DNA of 64,000 bases from Fodinicurvata sp. EGI_FJ10296 (GCF_040712075.1 NZ_JBFCVL010000006.1:62001-126000); one strand, 5' to 3'. Shown: positions 34,053 through 42,981, numbered from the stretch's first letter. The notes: generated by a model from the letters alone, not told the origin. Made by a program: numbers and translations.

Positions 34053-35501
34053 ATGCGGCTCCGCCCCGTCCTTCATCTTCTGGGCTATCTCTGGTTCGGC
34101 CTGGGCCTGATGATGCTGCTGCCGATCGCCGTCGATCTCATCTATGGCGGCGGCGTCTGGGACGAATTCCTTATGGCCGCCGGCGTGGCGACATTCGTCG
34201 GGCTGGCGATGACGATCACGACGGCCGGCGAGCCGCTGCGCCTGAGGGCGCGCCAGGCGTTTCTCGTTACAGGCGCCTCGTGGGTGACCAGCGGATTCGT
34301 CGTGGCCATGCCGCTTATCTTCGCCGGTGTCGGCGACGGTCCGGTCGATGCGATCTTCGAGGCGTTTTCGGGGCTGACGACCACCGGGGCGACGGTGCTC
34401 ACCAATCTGGAGTCGCTGCCGCGTGCCATATTGTTCTGGCGCGCCCTGTTGCAGTGGCTGGGCGGTATCGGCGTCATCGTTATGGCGATCGCGATCTTTC
34501 CCTTTCTGGGAATTGGCGGCATGGCGCTGTTCCGGACCGAGTCGTCCGACAAGTCGGAAAAGGTGCTGCCACGGACTCGCGAGATTGCGGTGCGTATCGC
34601 CGGCCTTTACGCGTTTTTGTCTTTTACCTGCGCCGTGGTCTACTGGCTGGGCGGTATGTCGGGCTTTGACGCCATTACCCACGCGATGACGACGGTTTCG
34701 ACGGCCGGCTACTCGAATTACGACGCTTCGTTCGCAGCGTTCCCCCAACTGTCCGTTCACTGGATCGCCGTCGTCTTCATGATCCTGGGGGCGTTGCCGT
34801 TCGCATTGTATATTCAACTCATGTCGCGTGGCGATTTTCGGCTGGTTCTGACCAATCCGCAGGTCCGCAGTTTCTTCGTTTTCCTGGTCGCGATCGTGGG
34901 CATCTTGACCCTCTGGCTCATGACAAACTTGGAAATCAGCGCCATGGAAGCCGCAACGCTGGCGGCGCTGAACGTTACGTCGGTGGTGACCACCACCGGG
35001 TACGCGAATTCCGACTATTCGGCCTGGGGCGCCTTTCCGTTCGCGCTGTTCGTCCTGCTGATGTTCGTCGGCGGCTGCACCGGGTCGACGGCCGGCGGCA
35101 TCAAGATCTATCGCCATCAGGTTTCAGGCATCATCCTGATGGCTCAACTACGCCGGCTGCTGTTCCCGAACGCGGTTGTCATCACTCAATATGACGGCAA
35201 GGCGATCACGCCGCAGATTGTCGCGTCGATCAACGCGTTCCTGACCGTGGCATTCGGGTCAATCCTGCTCATCACGGTGGCCCTCGGCGCATTCGGGCTT
35301 GATTTCGTGACCGCGTTCAGCGCCGCCGTCACGGCCGTCATGAATGTCGGCCCCGGCCTCGGACCTGAAGTGGGGCCGGCGTCCACTTTCGCCGGCTTGC
35401 CGGACGGCGCCAAGGGGTTGATTGCCTTTGCCATGGTGCTGGGCCGGCTGGAATTCTTTACCCTGCTGATCCTGCTCGTCCCGGCATTCTGGCGCGACTG
35501 A
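34053..35501 (+). CDS. trkH: TrkH family potassium uptake protein
   Basis: This 482-aa integral membrane protein has the four-fold M1-P-M2 architecture of Trk/Ktr channels. The filter-like loops are visible: GLTTTGATVLTN near residue 110, TVSTAGYSNYD near 220, VVTTTGYANSDYS near 312 and VGPGLGPEVGP near 432. It forms the K+ translocating subunit of Trk systems and needs a cytoplasmic TrkA-type regulator, which is not in the window. The ATG at 34053 is clear. It is convergent with the GDPD gene. Confidence 0.92.
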   Translation: MRLRPVLHLLGYLWFGLGLMMLLPIAVDLIYGGGVWDEFLMAAGVATFVGLAMTITTAGEPLRLRARQAFLVTGASWVTSGFVVAMPLIFAGVGDGPVDAIFEAFSGLTTTGATVLTNLESLPRAILFWRALLQWLGGIGVIVMAIAIFPFLGIGGMALFRTESSDKSEKVLPRTREIAVRIAGLYAFLSFTCAVVYWLGGMSGFDAITHAMTTVSTAGYSNYDASFAAFPQLSVHWIAVVFMILGALPFALYIQLMSRGDFRLVLTNPQVRSFFVFLVAIVGILTLWLMTNLEISAMEAATLAALNVTSVVTTTGYANSDYSAWGAFPFALFVLLMFVGGCTGSTAGGIKIYRHQVSGIILMAQLRRLLFPNAVVITQYDGKAITPQIVASINAFLTVAFGSILLITVALGAFGLDFVTAFSAAVTAVMNVGPGLGPEVGPASTFAGLPDGAKGLIAFAMVLGRLEFFTLLILLVPAFWRD

Positions 35502-35521
35502 GCATCGGCCGGGGGCGGCGA

Positions 35522-36292
35522 TTACGATCCCGTCCAGACGCCGCGCCGGATCATGATATCACGCAGCATCGACGGATGATCGGTCATGATGCCGTCGACG
35601 CCAAGATCGAGCAGGCGTTCCATGGCGGCAGCGTCGTTGATCGTCCAGACATGAACCGGCACGCCGACGGCATGCGCCTGATCCACGAATGCGGCATCGA
35701 CCACCGGCAGCCCCCAATAGCGGCGCGGCACCTGCGCGCAATCTGCGCCCGAACGCCACTGTACCGGCAGCCGCCACGCCTTCAGCCGCAGGCGGGCGAC
35801 ATCGGCGGGACCCATCGAGGTGCACAGGCGGGCGCCGAAGCGGTGGCGCAGGCGCGCCAGCCGCGTGTCGGAAAACGACCCGACGCAGACCCGCTCGAAA
35901 ACATCCAGCCGCTCCAGTTCCGCGCCCAGAAGATCGGCGGAGCGGTCGCTTTTCGGATCGATATTGAACCGAGCATCGGGAAAGCTTGCTACGAGATCTT
36001 CGAACAGAGGAATCGGATGTCCCTGGATCGTCGCCGTGCGAATTTCGCTCCAGTCCATGTCCGCGACCCGGCCGGTGCTATCGGTCACCCGATCGAGCGT
36101 TTCGTCGTGGAAGGCGATCAGAACCCCGTCGCGAGTCGCGTGTACGTCGGTCTCAAGATATGTGTATCCCGCGCGGACCGCGGCATCGAAGGCGGCAATG
36201 GTGTTCTCCGGCGCCTCGTCGGTGCCGCCCCGATGGGCGAAGGCAATCGGCCCGGATGCGGAGAGATAGGGATGCGTTCGGCGGCGGGGCAT
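35522..36292 (-). CDS. glycerophosphodiester phosphodiesterase
   Basis: This 256-aa protein has the GDPD hallmarks: AHRGGTDEAPENTIAAF near residue 17, with the catalytic His and Glu, then YLETDVHATRDG with two metal ligands, and IAFHDETLDRVT with the second catalytic His. The final WTINDAAAMERLLDLGVDGIMTD is the usual C-terminal strand-helix unit. It hydrolyses glycerophosphodiesters to glycerol-3-phosphate and an alcohol such as ethanolamine or choline. There is no signal peptide, so it is cytoplasmic. The start at 36292 sits 10 bases after the stop of the XRE-cupin gene, so the two may be co-transcribed. Confidence 0.9.
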   Translation of the reverse strand: MPRRRTHPYLSASGPIAFAHRGGTDEAPENTIAAFDAAVRAGYTYLETDVHATRDGVLIAFHDETLDRVTDSTGRVADMDWSEIRTATIQGHPIPLFEDLVASFPDARFNIDPKSDRSADLLGAELERLDVFERVCVGSFSDTRLARLRHRFGARLCTSMGPADVARLRLKAWRLPVQWRSGADCAQVPRRYWGLPVVDAAFVDQAHAVGVPVHVWTINDAAAMERLLDLGVDGIMTDHPSMLRDIMIRRGVWTGS

Positions 36293-36302
36293 GGCATTTC
36301 CG

Positions 36303-36881
36303 TCAGAATGAGGGTGGCGTACAGGCCGAAACGATGACCGCGTCGTCGGATCCGACATTTCGGAAGCGGTGCGGGATACGGCTGTCGAAGTAATAGGCGT
36401 CGCCCGAGGTCAGGACGCGGCGGTCGTCGCCGATGGTCAGTTCGACCTGCCCCGCGATGACGATGCCGCCTTCTTCGCCGGCATGGGTTAGCGGGGCGGC
36501 GCCGGTATCTGCGCCGGGGGCATAGCGTTCGTGGAGGATCTGCATCGCGCGGCCGCTCAGGTCGCGGCCGATCTGCCGATACGATACCCGCCCGCCCGCG
36601 ATTTCCACCAGGTCGTCGGCGCTGAAGAAAACACGCATCCGGCTCGGCTCGTCATCGGCGAAGAAGTCGGCTAACGAGACGGGAATGCCGTCGAGCACCT
36701 TCTTAAGACTGCCGACCGACGGGCTGGCGCGGTTTTGCTCGATCAGCGAGATGGTGGCATTCGAGACGCCGGCGCGTTTGGCCAATTCGCGCTGGCTGAG
36801 GCTGTTGCGTTCGCGCAGGCGGCGCAGCCGCCGACCGATATCGATGTCGGCGACCGGCGCCGACTCTGCCGTTTCGGTCAT
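36303..36881 (-). CDS. XRE-cupin transcriptional regulator (PuuR-like)
   Basis: This 192-aa regulator has an N-terminal XRE helix-turn-helix (RLRRLRERNSLSQRELAKRAGVSNATISLIEQ, in short RLRRLRERN to SLIEQ, about residues 15-50) and a C-terminal cupin (residues ~105-190, with HAGEEGGIVIAGQ and RIPHRFRN). This layout is that of PuuR and related regulators of polyamine and amine breakdown, where the cupin senses the metabolite. It is divergent from the class III aminotransferase gene, with a perfect palindrome in between (36921-36936). I start at the ATG at 36881, since the longer open frame has no family similarity. Confidence 0.88.
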   Translation of the reverse strand: MTETAESAPVADIDIGRRLRRLRERNSLSQRELAKRAGVSNATISLIEQNRASPSVGSLKKVLDGIPVSLADFFADDEPSRMRVFFSADDLVEIAGGRVSYRQIGRDLSGRAMQILHERYAPGADTGAAPLTHAGEEGGIVIAGQVELTIGDDRRVLTSGDAYYFDSRIPHRFRNVGSDDAVIVSACTPPSF

Positions 36882-36920
36882 GGCCGCACCTCTGCTCGCC
36901 TGTGATCCAGTGTTGAATCT

Positions 36921-36936
36921 GTTCGAAATATCGAAC
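36921..36936. promoter_or_regulatory. palindromic operator candidate for the XRE-cupin regulator
   Basis: The sequence GTTCGAAATATCGAAC is a perfect inverted repeat (six-base arms, AATA centre) 40 bases upstream of the regulator start and in the shared 222-base promoter region with the aminotransferase gene. Size, symmetry and position fit an XRE-family operator. Binding is inferred. Confidence 0.6.
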
Positions 36937-37103
36937 GCTGTCCAGAGAGTTTCACGCAAACCGGGGCTTGCGGCGACTTTGCGACGACACTTGTCAGACT
37001 TTTCAAACACCCGTATCGTGGGACACCTTTCATTCATTCATGCGACCGGCTTCAGGGCCCTGGCCAAACGGGCCCGCATGCCAGATCAGGGAGCCTCACG
37101 CTC

Positions 37104-38447
37104 ATGGACGACGCCGTAAACGCCTTGTCGACCCAGGCCATACCGAACGACCTGGAATCCTATTGGATGCCGTTCACTGCCAATCGGCAGTTCAAGAAGA
37201 ATCCGCGCTTGCTGGTCGGTGCCGAGGGTATGTATTACCACACCCATGACGGCCGGAAGGTCATGGACGGCACGGCCGGTCTGTGGTGCGTGAACTGCGG
37301 GCACGCCGCGCCGCGCATCGTCAAGGCCATCCAGACCCAGGCGGCGACGCTGGACTACGCGCCATCGTTCCAGATGGGCCATCCGGCGGCGTTCGCGGTC
37401 GCCTCGCGGCTGGCAAGCATGATGCCCGGCGACCTCGACCATGTGTTTTTCACCAATGGCGGGTCGGAGTCGGTCGATACCGCGCTGAAGATCGCGCTCG
37501 CCTATCACAAGGTCCGGGGCGAGGGTGGCCGCACGCGCCTGATCGGGCGTGAGCGGGGCTATCACGGCGTCGGCTTCGGTGGCATCTCGGTCGGCGGCAT
37601 GGGCCCGAACCGCAAGATGTTCGGGACCATGCTGGGCGGCGTGGATCATATCCGCGACACCCACGATCTGGAGCGCAATGCCTTTACGCGCGGTCAGCCG
37701 GAACACGGCGCCGAGCGGGCCGACGATCTGGAACGCCTGGTCAAGCTGCACGATGCCTCGACGATCGCGGCCGTGATCGTCGAGCCGTTCGCCGGATCTG
37801 CCGGCGTCCTGCTGCCGCCCAAGGGCTATCTGGAGCGGTTGCGCGAGATCTGCGACCAGCACGGCATTCTGCTGATCTTCGACGAAGTGATCACCGGCTA
37901 TGGCCGCCTCGGCAAGAGCTTCGCGACCGAGCTGTTCGGCGTGCAACCCGACCTGGTGGCGACGGCCAAGGGGCTGACCAACGGATCGGTGCCCATGGGC
38001 GCCGTCTTCGCCCGCAAGCACATCTATGATGCGTTCATGCAGGGCCCGGAAGAGGGCATCGAGTTCTTCCACGGCTATACCTATTCGGCCCACCCGCTTG
38101 CCTGCGCCGCCGCCAATGCCGCGATCGATACCTATCTCGAAGAAGGGCTTTTCGAGCGGTGCGCGGAACTCGCGCCCTATTGGGAAGACGCACTGCATTC
38201 GCTCAAGGGCGAGCCGCATGTGATCGACATCCGCAATATGGGCCTGGTCGGCGCCGTCGAGCTGGAGCCGATCCCCGGCCGGCCGACGAAGCGTGCGTTT
38301 GCGGCGTTCCTGGACTGCTACGAGAACGGCGCCATGCTGCGGACCACGGGCGACATCATCGCCCTGACACCGCCGCTGATCATCGAGAAGTCCGAAATCG
38401 ACCAGCTGGTCGAAACCATCCGCACGGCTCTTCGCCGGCTGGACTAG
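37104..38447 (+). CDS. class III aminotransferase (omega-amino acid:pyruvate type)
   Basis: This 447-aa PLP enzyme begins ESYWMPFTANRQFKKNPRLL, the characteristic opening of beta-alanine/omega-amino acid-pyruvate transaminases. Other landmarks: FFTNGGSESVDTALKIA near residue 115 (PLP phosphate loop), FDEVITGYGRLG near 260 with the PLP-contacting Asp, and the PLP lysine in TAKGLTNGSVPMG near 289. It should transaminate an omega-amine or beta-alanine with pyruvate. Its place between a PuuR-like regulator and a PuuB-like oxidase supports polyamine or omega-amine catabolism. AGGGAG precedes the ATG by 11 bases. Confidence 0.92.
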   Translation: MDDAVNALSTQAIPNDLESYWMPFTANRQFKKNPRLLVGAEGMYYHTHDGRKVMDGTAGLWCVNCGHAAPRIVKAIQTQAATLDYAPSFQMGHPAAFAVASRLASMMPGDLDHVFFTNGGSESVDTALKIALAYHKVRGEGGRTRLIGRERGYHGVGFGGISVGGMGPNRKMFGTMLGGVDHIRDTHDLERNAFTRGQPEHGAERADDLERLVKLHDASTIAAVIVEPFAGSAGVLLPPKGYLERLREICDQHGILLIFDEVITGYGRLGKSFATELFGVQPDLVATAKGLTNGSVPMGAVFARKHIYDAFMQGPEEGIEFFHGYTYSAHPLACAAANAAIDTYLEEGLFERCAELAPYWEDALHSLKGEPHVIDIRNMGLVGAVELEPIPGRPTKRAFAAFLDCYENGAMLRTTGDIIALTPPLIIEKSEIDQLVETIRTALRRLD

Positions 38448-38470
38448 CAGGGCCGGGAGTTCTGCTCTCC

Positions 38471-38845
38471 TGATCGTCCCCGCCTTGAGAGGGGACCTGG
38501 CGCGGCGGCTCTCGGCGGGCGAAACGCGAACCCGGCGCATCCGGATCGGGGCCCCTGATCGGTGTCAGGGGCGATCAGGATGGGGCGTATACATCCTGAC
38601 CTGATCGTCCCCGCCTTGAGCGGGGACTTCGCGCGGCAGCTCTGGGCGGGCGAAACGCGAACCCGGCGCATCCGGATCGGGGCCCCTGATCGGTGTCAGG
38701 GGCGATCAGGATGGGGCGCATACATCCTGACCTGATCGTCCCCGCCTTGAGCGGGGACCTCGCGCGGCGGCTCTCGGCGGGCGAAACACAAACCCGGCGC
38801 ATCCGGATCGGGGCCCCTGATCGGTGTCAGGGGCGATCAGGATGG
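38471..38845 (+). repeat. 131-bp palindromic unit, 2.9 tandem copies
   Basis: Copies begin at 38471, 38602 and 38733, an exact 131-base period, and differ at only a few positions; the third ends at 38845. Each unit opens with TGATCGTCCCCGCCTTGA containing a GTCCCCGC/GCGGGGAC hairpin (first copy one mismatch), and closes with a GCCCCTGA/TCAGGGGC hairpin followed by GCGATCAGG, so the unit ends mirror each other (CCTGATCG and CGATCAGG). It fills the gap between two convergent genes and encodes nothing. It is related to the single elements at 5649 and 10225. Confidence 0.9.
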
Positions 38846-38879
38846 TTGAGCGTTCGCAGGGGTTCCTCGCAGCGACGCC

Positions 38880-40217
38880 TCACAGCATGTCGCGCAGCCG
38901 GTACCAGCCCATGGCGAGCACCAGAAGCGGTGTGCGGAACATCTCGCCGCCGTGGAATGTGTTGTGGGGTATCCGGTCGAAGACGTCGAACCGTTCGGCA
39001 GCACCGGCGATGGCTTCGGCGATGACCTGGCCGGCGATCCCCGTCAGCGCGACGCCGTGACCCGAGTACCCTTGAGCAAAATAGACCGTTTCGCTCAATC
39101 GACCGAGATGCGGCAGTCTGTTGCGCGTAATGGCGACATGGCCACCCCAGACATAGTCCACCACGGTGTCGGTGAGGTCGGGGAAATACCGGCACATGGT
39201 GCGGTGGAGCGACGCGCCCAGGTCGCGCGGTTCCAGCGTGGAATAGCTGACGCCGCCGCCGAACAGCATCCGTTTGTCGGCCGAAAGCCGGTAATAGTTC
39301 AGAACGAAGTTGCAGTCCGAGACGGCGATGTCTTTCGGGAACAGGTGCCGTGCCCGATCTTCACCCAGCGGTTCGGTTGCGATCATATAGGTGCCGGTGG
39401 GCATGAAGCGGGGGCGCATGGTTCGGGCAACGGGACCATTGAGTTTGGGCATATAGGCGTTACCCGCCAGCACGACGAACTTTGCGTCGACCCGGCCGGT
39501 CTCGGTGACGACCGAGGGAGAAGGCCCGTCGTCCAGGCCGCTAACCATCGAATTCTCGTGGAAACGCACGCCCGCCCGGCGGCAGGCTGCGGCGAGACCA
39601 AGGGCGTAGTTCAGCGGGTGGAGGTGCCCCGACGCCTGGTCGAACAGGCCGCCGTGATAGGCGGGAACATTGACGTAATCCGCCATCTCCGGACGTTCAA
39701 CCAATGTCATCGAGCGATAGCCGTATTCGCCGGCCCATTCGTCGTGGCTCTGCCTAAGGTAATCCATCTGGCGCGGCTTTACCGCCGCCAGCATCGATCC
39801 CCATTTCAAGTCGCAATCGATGGCGAAGCGGTCGACGCGCTCGGCAATCAGGCGCCGGGATTCGCACTCCATTTCGTATAGTTTGCGGGCATCGTCAGGA
39901 CCGGAGATTGCCGCAATCTCACCCAGCGACTTGTTGAAGCCATGGATTATCTGTCCGCCATTGCGCCCCGATGCGCCCCAGCCGATACGCCGCCCTTCGA
40001 GAACGACGACATCGAACCCACGTTCGGCCAGCGTCAGGGCGGTCGAGAGGCCTGTAAAGCCGCCGCCGACGACGGCGACATCGGCCTTTGTCGCTCCCTG
40101 AAGCGGCGGCGCGGCGGGCGCTTCATGCCGTGCCGTCGCGGCGTACCAGGAATTGGGGTGCGGTTCCCGGTCGTCGTTGTGCTTCCGGTCGGGGGCGGCC
40201 GCTTGCTGGCGTGTCAT
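38880..40217 (-). CDS. FAD-dependent amine oxidoreductase (PuuB/DadA-like)
   Basis: This 445-aa protein has a PuuB-type opening: HPNSWYAATARHE near residue 20, then the FAD motif DVAVVGGGFTGLSTALTLAERG near 45, GASGRNGGQIIHGF near 80, and the C-terminal FAD segment YFAQGYSGHGVALTGIAG. Relatives oxidise gamma-glutamylputrescine or other secondary amines. Together with the aminotransferase across the repeat array and the XRE-cupin regulator it makes a plausible amine-degradation set, though no puuA ligase is present. The start ATG is at 40217; the frame upstream has no similarity. Confidence 0.88.
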   Translation of the reverse strand: MTRQQAAAPDRKHNDDREPHPNSWYAATARHEAPAAPPLQGATKADVAVVGGGFTGLSTALTLAERGFDVVVLEGRRIGWGASGRNGGQIIHGFNKSLGEIAAISGPDDARKLYEMECESRRLIAERVDRFAIDCDLKWGSMLAAVKPRQMDYLRQSHDEWAGEYGYRSMTLVERPEMADYVNVPAYHGGLFDQASGHLHPLNYALGLAAACRRAGVRFHENSMVSGLDDGPSPSVVTETGRVDAKFVVLAGNAYMPKLNGPVARTMRPRFMPTGTYMIATEPLGEDRARHLFPKDIAVSDCNFVLNYYRLSADKRMLFGGGVSYSTLEPRDLGASLHRTMCRYFPDLTDTVVDYVWGGHVAITRNRLPHLGRLSETVYFAQGYSGHGVALTGIAGQVIAEAIAGAAERFDVFDRIPHNTFHGGEMFRTPLLVLAMGWYRLRDML

Positions 40218-40308
40218 GGGGCTCCGTACATCGACGATGGATGGAAATCGAACGGCTTTTGCATGGGTAGCCTGACGGCTCGCACCACGCAAGCATCGGT
40301 AGCGCCGA

Positions 40309-41310
40309 TCAGTCCTCCAGCAGGCGGATATAGGGGACGGCAGGGGGGCTTTTTTCCGGCGAGATCGTCTCGATCCGCGACAGCGCCCGGGTGACGGATG
40401 CCTGAAGATGAGCCGTCAGTGAGTCCACGGCGGCGTCCACGTCACCGGCGATGATGTTGTCGACGATAGTCAGATGTTCGCCGATGAACGGGTCTTCTTC
40501 GGGAACGCTGAGGTAGAGATCGAAGATATAGTGATGGCTGATCATGATCGCCCGCTGCTGAAACAGCATCTGGATGATCTTCCGGTTCCGGCAATACGAC
40601 AGCACGTCCACATGGAGGTCGTATTCAAGTTCATCCAGCTTTTGGACCGAGATTCGGGGATAGCGTTCCAGAGCCGTCGCGAGATCTTCGCGCAGGCGCG
40701 GCAGCAGGCCCGGGGGAAGATTGGGAACGGCCTTGCGCAGGGCGACCGGTTCGAGAATCCAGCGCATCTCGTATAGATCAAAGACGTGATCGGCGGTCAG
40801 CTTCCGCGCCACCCACCGCATCCGGTCGTCCTTGTCGACGATGCCGACTTCCTGCAGGCGAAGAAGCACTTCGCGGGCAACGGTCCGGCTGACGCCGAAA
40901 TGGTCGGCCAGCGCCTGCTCGTTTATGCGCACCGAGGCGAACACCTGTCGCGATACCAGATCGCGTTCGACGGCGGAATAGATGTTCTGCCAGGCGGGCC
41001 GCCGCCGGTCGGTTTCACCGGGTATGAAATAGGCGCCTTGCTCGGCCGGGTCCTGCAGATCCGGTCTGGCGGTGCCGATCCGCTCCACGATATCGTATCC
41101 ACGGCCGCTGCGCTTTCGAATGACGCCTTTTTCCGCCAGCAGGCCGAGCGCCTTTCGTACTGGCGCGCGACTGACCCGAAACTGCTCGGCAACCTGGACT
41201 TCGAGCAGCGGTACGCCGCGCCGCAGCGCTCCGGACTCAATGGCTGCGAGCAGCATCGACTCGACCTGATGGTACAGCGTGCCTGTTTTTGTCTGCTGTC
41301 CAGTATCCAC
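40309..41310 (-). CDS. GntR/FCD regulator with two tandem winged-helix domains
   Basis: This 333-aa protein holds two GntR winged helices: residues ~12-75 (LEVQVAEQFRVSRAPVRKALGLL) and ~105-170 (INEQALADHFGVSRTVAREVLLRL), followed by a C-terminal FCD ligand domain (~185-315; YEMRWILEP, DLHVDVLSYC, HLTIVDNI). Ordinary FCD regulators of about 230 aa have one winged helix. The domain with metal-binding His/Asp positions probably senses a small carboxylate. It is divergent from an SDR gene with overlapping palindromes in between. The start is a GTG at 41310. Confidence 0.86.
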   Translation of the reverse strand: MDTGQQTKTGTLYHQVESMLLAAIESGALRRGVPLLEVQVAEQFRVSRAPVRKALGLLAEKGVIRKRSGRGYDIVERIGTARPDLQDPAEQGAYFIPGETDRRRPAWQNIYSAVERDLVSRQVFASVRINEQALADHFGVSRTVAREVLLRLQEVGIVDKDDRMRWVARKLTADHVFDLYEMRWILEPVALRKAVPNLPPGLLPRLREDLATALERYPRISVQKLDELEYDLHVDVLSYCRNRKIIQMLFQQRAIMISHHYIFDLYLSVPEEDPFIGEHLTIVDNIIAGDVDAAVDSLTAHLQASVTRALSRIETISPEKSPPAVPYIRLLED

Positions 41311-41450
41311 GAGGCCTCGTTGTCAACTAAGTTGCGTCAAGATTTGAGTCTATGAAGTTATAAATATGTTCTTGGGATAAATTATTACGCCTTTTGCCTT
41401 ATTGTTATTTATGATATTTTTCGGCATCAATCTTTATTGAGGGGGATTCC
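41311..41450. promoter_or_regulatory. AT-rich divergent promoter with overlapping palindromes
   Basis: Just upstream of the GntR start lie GTTGTCAAC (41319-41327) and CAACTAAGTTG (41324-41334), two overlapping palindromes suited to autoregulation by a GntR protein. The remainder to 41440 is very AT-rich, and GAGGGGG gives the SDR gene at 41451 a strong ribosome site. Confidence 0.5.
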
Positions 41451-42188
41451 ATGTCGAATCGTTTAGCAGGCAAACGTGCGTTGATCACCGGGGCCGGCCA
41501 GGGTATCGGCCGCGCGATGGCTCTTATGTTCCACGAGGAGGGGGCGGAGGTCGTCGCGGTCTCCCGAACGACCGAAAAGATGGCTGACCTTGCCGCCCAC
41601 GGCATCCATACAGAGGGCCTCGACGTCACCGACGCGGCCGCCGTGGCGGACGTGATCGAACGGTGGGGACCGCTGGATATTCTGGTGAATTGCGCCGGGT
41701 ATGTTCATAGCGGTACGATCCTCGATTGCTCGATCGAAGACTGGCAACGCAGTCTCGATCAGAACCTGTCCTCGATCTACTACACCACCAAAGCGGCTCT
41801 TCCCTCGATGCGGACAAGACACTCCGGCGTCATCCTCAACGTTGCGTCCGTCGCTTCGAGCATCACCGGCGTCGCCAACCGGGCGGCGTATGGCGCGGCG
41901 AAGGCCGGTGTCATCGGGCTGACCAAGGCGGTAGCCCGCGATTTCGTCGGCGACGGCATCCGGTGCATCGCCCTTTGTCCGGGCACCACCGAAACACCGT
42001 CACTGACCTCCAGGATCGAGGCCAGCCCCGACCCCGAGGCGACCCGCAAGGCCTTTTCAGCCCGCCAGCCGATCGGCCGGCTGGGCAAGCCCGAGGAAAT
42101 CGCCGCCACGGCCCTCCACCTGGTCAGTGACGAGGCGGCCTTCGTCACCGGTACCGTAATCGTCGCGGACGGCGGCCAGACGATGTAG
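41451..42188 (+). CDS. SDR family oxidoreductase
   Basis: This 245-aa classical short-chain dehydrogenase has the cofactor motif TGAGQGIGRAM near residue 14, the NAG-type motif NCAGYVHSG near 83, the active-site serine in NVASVAS near 130 and YGAAKAG with Tyr/Lys near 146. The acidic end of strand two is not obvious, so NAD versus NADP is undecided. It resembles sugar-acid or hydroxyacid dehydrogenases of this fold (e.g. keto-deoxy-fuconate type). It is divergent from the tandem-HTH GntR gene and convergent with a second SDR. Confidence 0.88.
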   Translation: MSNRLAGKRALITGAGQGIGRAMALMFHEEGAEVVAVSRTTEKMADLAAHGIHTEGLDVTDAAAVADVIERWGPLDILVNCAGYVHSGTILDCSIEDWQRSLDQNLSSIYYTTKAALPSMRTRHSGVILNVASVASSITGVANRAAYGAAKAGVIGLTKAVARDFVGDGIRCIALCPGTTETPSLTSRIEASPDPEATRKAFSARQPIGRLGKPEEIAATALHLVSDEAAFVTGTVIVADGGQTM

Positions 42189-42212
42189 CAGGCCGCCCGG
42201 ATAACCAGTCGA

Positions 42213-42977
42213 CTAGATGCCGGTCGCCAGATAGCCGCCGTCGACGCGGATCGTTTCGCCGGTGATGAATTTGGCGGCCGGCGAAGCCAGGAATACGGCA
42301 GCGCCGGCGATCTCGGGCAGGTCGCCGAACCGGTGCATGGCGTTGCGGGCGGTCGCCTGCGCCTTGCGTTCCTCTGACATCCGCGCCTTGTTCAGGTCTG
42401 TCAGGAAGAAACCGGGCGAGATGGCGTTGACGCGCACGCCGGATCCGCCCCATTCCGCCGCCAGGCTATTGGTCAGCGAATGAACGCCGTACTTGCTGAT
42501 CGAATACGGCGTGGCGTTGGCCCAGCCGTAATGGGCGGCCAGCGAGGCAATGTTGATGACACAGCCGTCTCCCCGCTCGACCATGCGCGCCCCGAATGCC
42601 TGGCAGGTGAAGAACACGCTCTTCAGATTGGTATCGACCACCCGGTCATATTCTTCTTCGGTGAACTCCAGAGCGGGTTTGATCTCGGTCGTGCCCTGCG
42701 AATTGACCAGAATATGGACAGGGCCGACGTCGGATTCGATCTTGCCGGCGAGAGCCCGCAGCGCCGACACGTCCGTCACGTCGGCGGCGTAGCCGCGCGC
42801 CGGTTCACCGCCGAGGTCATTGACGGCGGCATCGATCTTGCCGGTGTCACGGCCGACCAGAACCACCCGGGCACCGGCTTTCTTCATGCCCAGAGCGATT
42901 TCGCGTCCAAGGCCGCTGGTGCCGCCGACGACCAGAGCCGTTCGGCCGGCGAGAGAGAAGGGTTCGGTCGTTTCCAT
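42213..42977 (-). CDS. SDR family oxidoreductase (gluconate 5-dehydrogenase-like)
   Basis: This 254-aa short-chain dehydrogenase has GGTSGLGREIA as the cofactor loop, NSQGTTEIKPAL in place of the NNAG motif, the catalytic serine in INIASLAAHYG and YSISKYG near residue 155. The C-terminus TGETIRVDGGY is typical. It ends a leftward operon: the hydroxyacid dehydrogenase stop lies four bases before its start at 42977. The frame runs further upstream, into the neighbouring gene, so I start at the ATG at 42977. Confidence 0.88.
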   Translation of the reverse strand: METTEPFSLAGRTALVVGGTSGLGREIALGMKKAGARVVLVGRDTGKIDAAVNDLGGEPARGYAADVTDVSALRALAGKIESDVGPVHILVNSQGTTEIKPALEFTEEEYDRVVDTNLKSVFFTCQAFGARMVERGDGCVINIASLAAHYGWANATPYSISKYGVHSLTNSLAAEWGGSGVRVNAISPGFFLTDLNKARMSEERKAQATARNAMHRFGDLPEIAGAAVFLASPAAKFITGETIRVDGGYLATGI

Positions 42978-42981
42978 GGTG

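Noticed and set aside
33477-35117. 546-residue open frame on the minus strand
   Set aside because: Low-complexity, Arg/Gln/His-rich, and antisense to trkH, which has all four pore motifs.
38444-38802. overlapping short frames with repeated RRVRVSP and PLKAGTI-like peptides
   Set aside because: These are translations of the 131-bp palindromic repeat, not genes.
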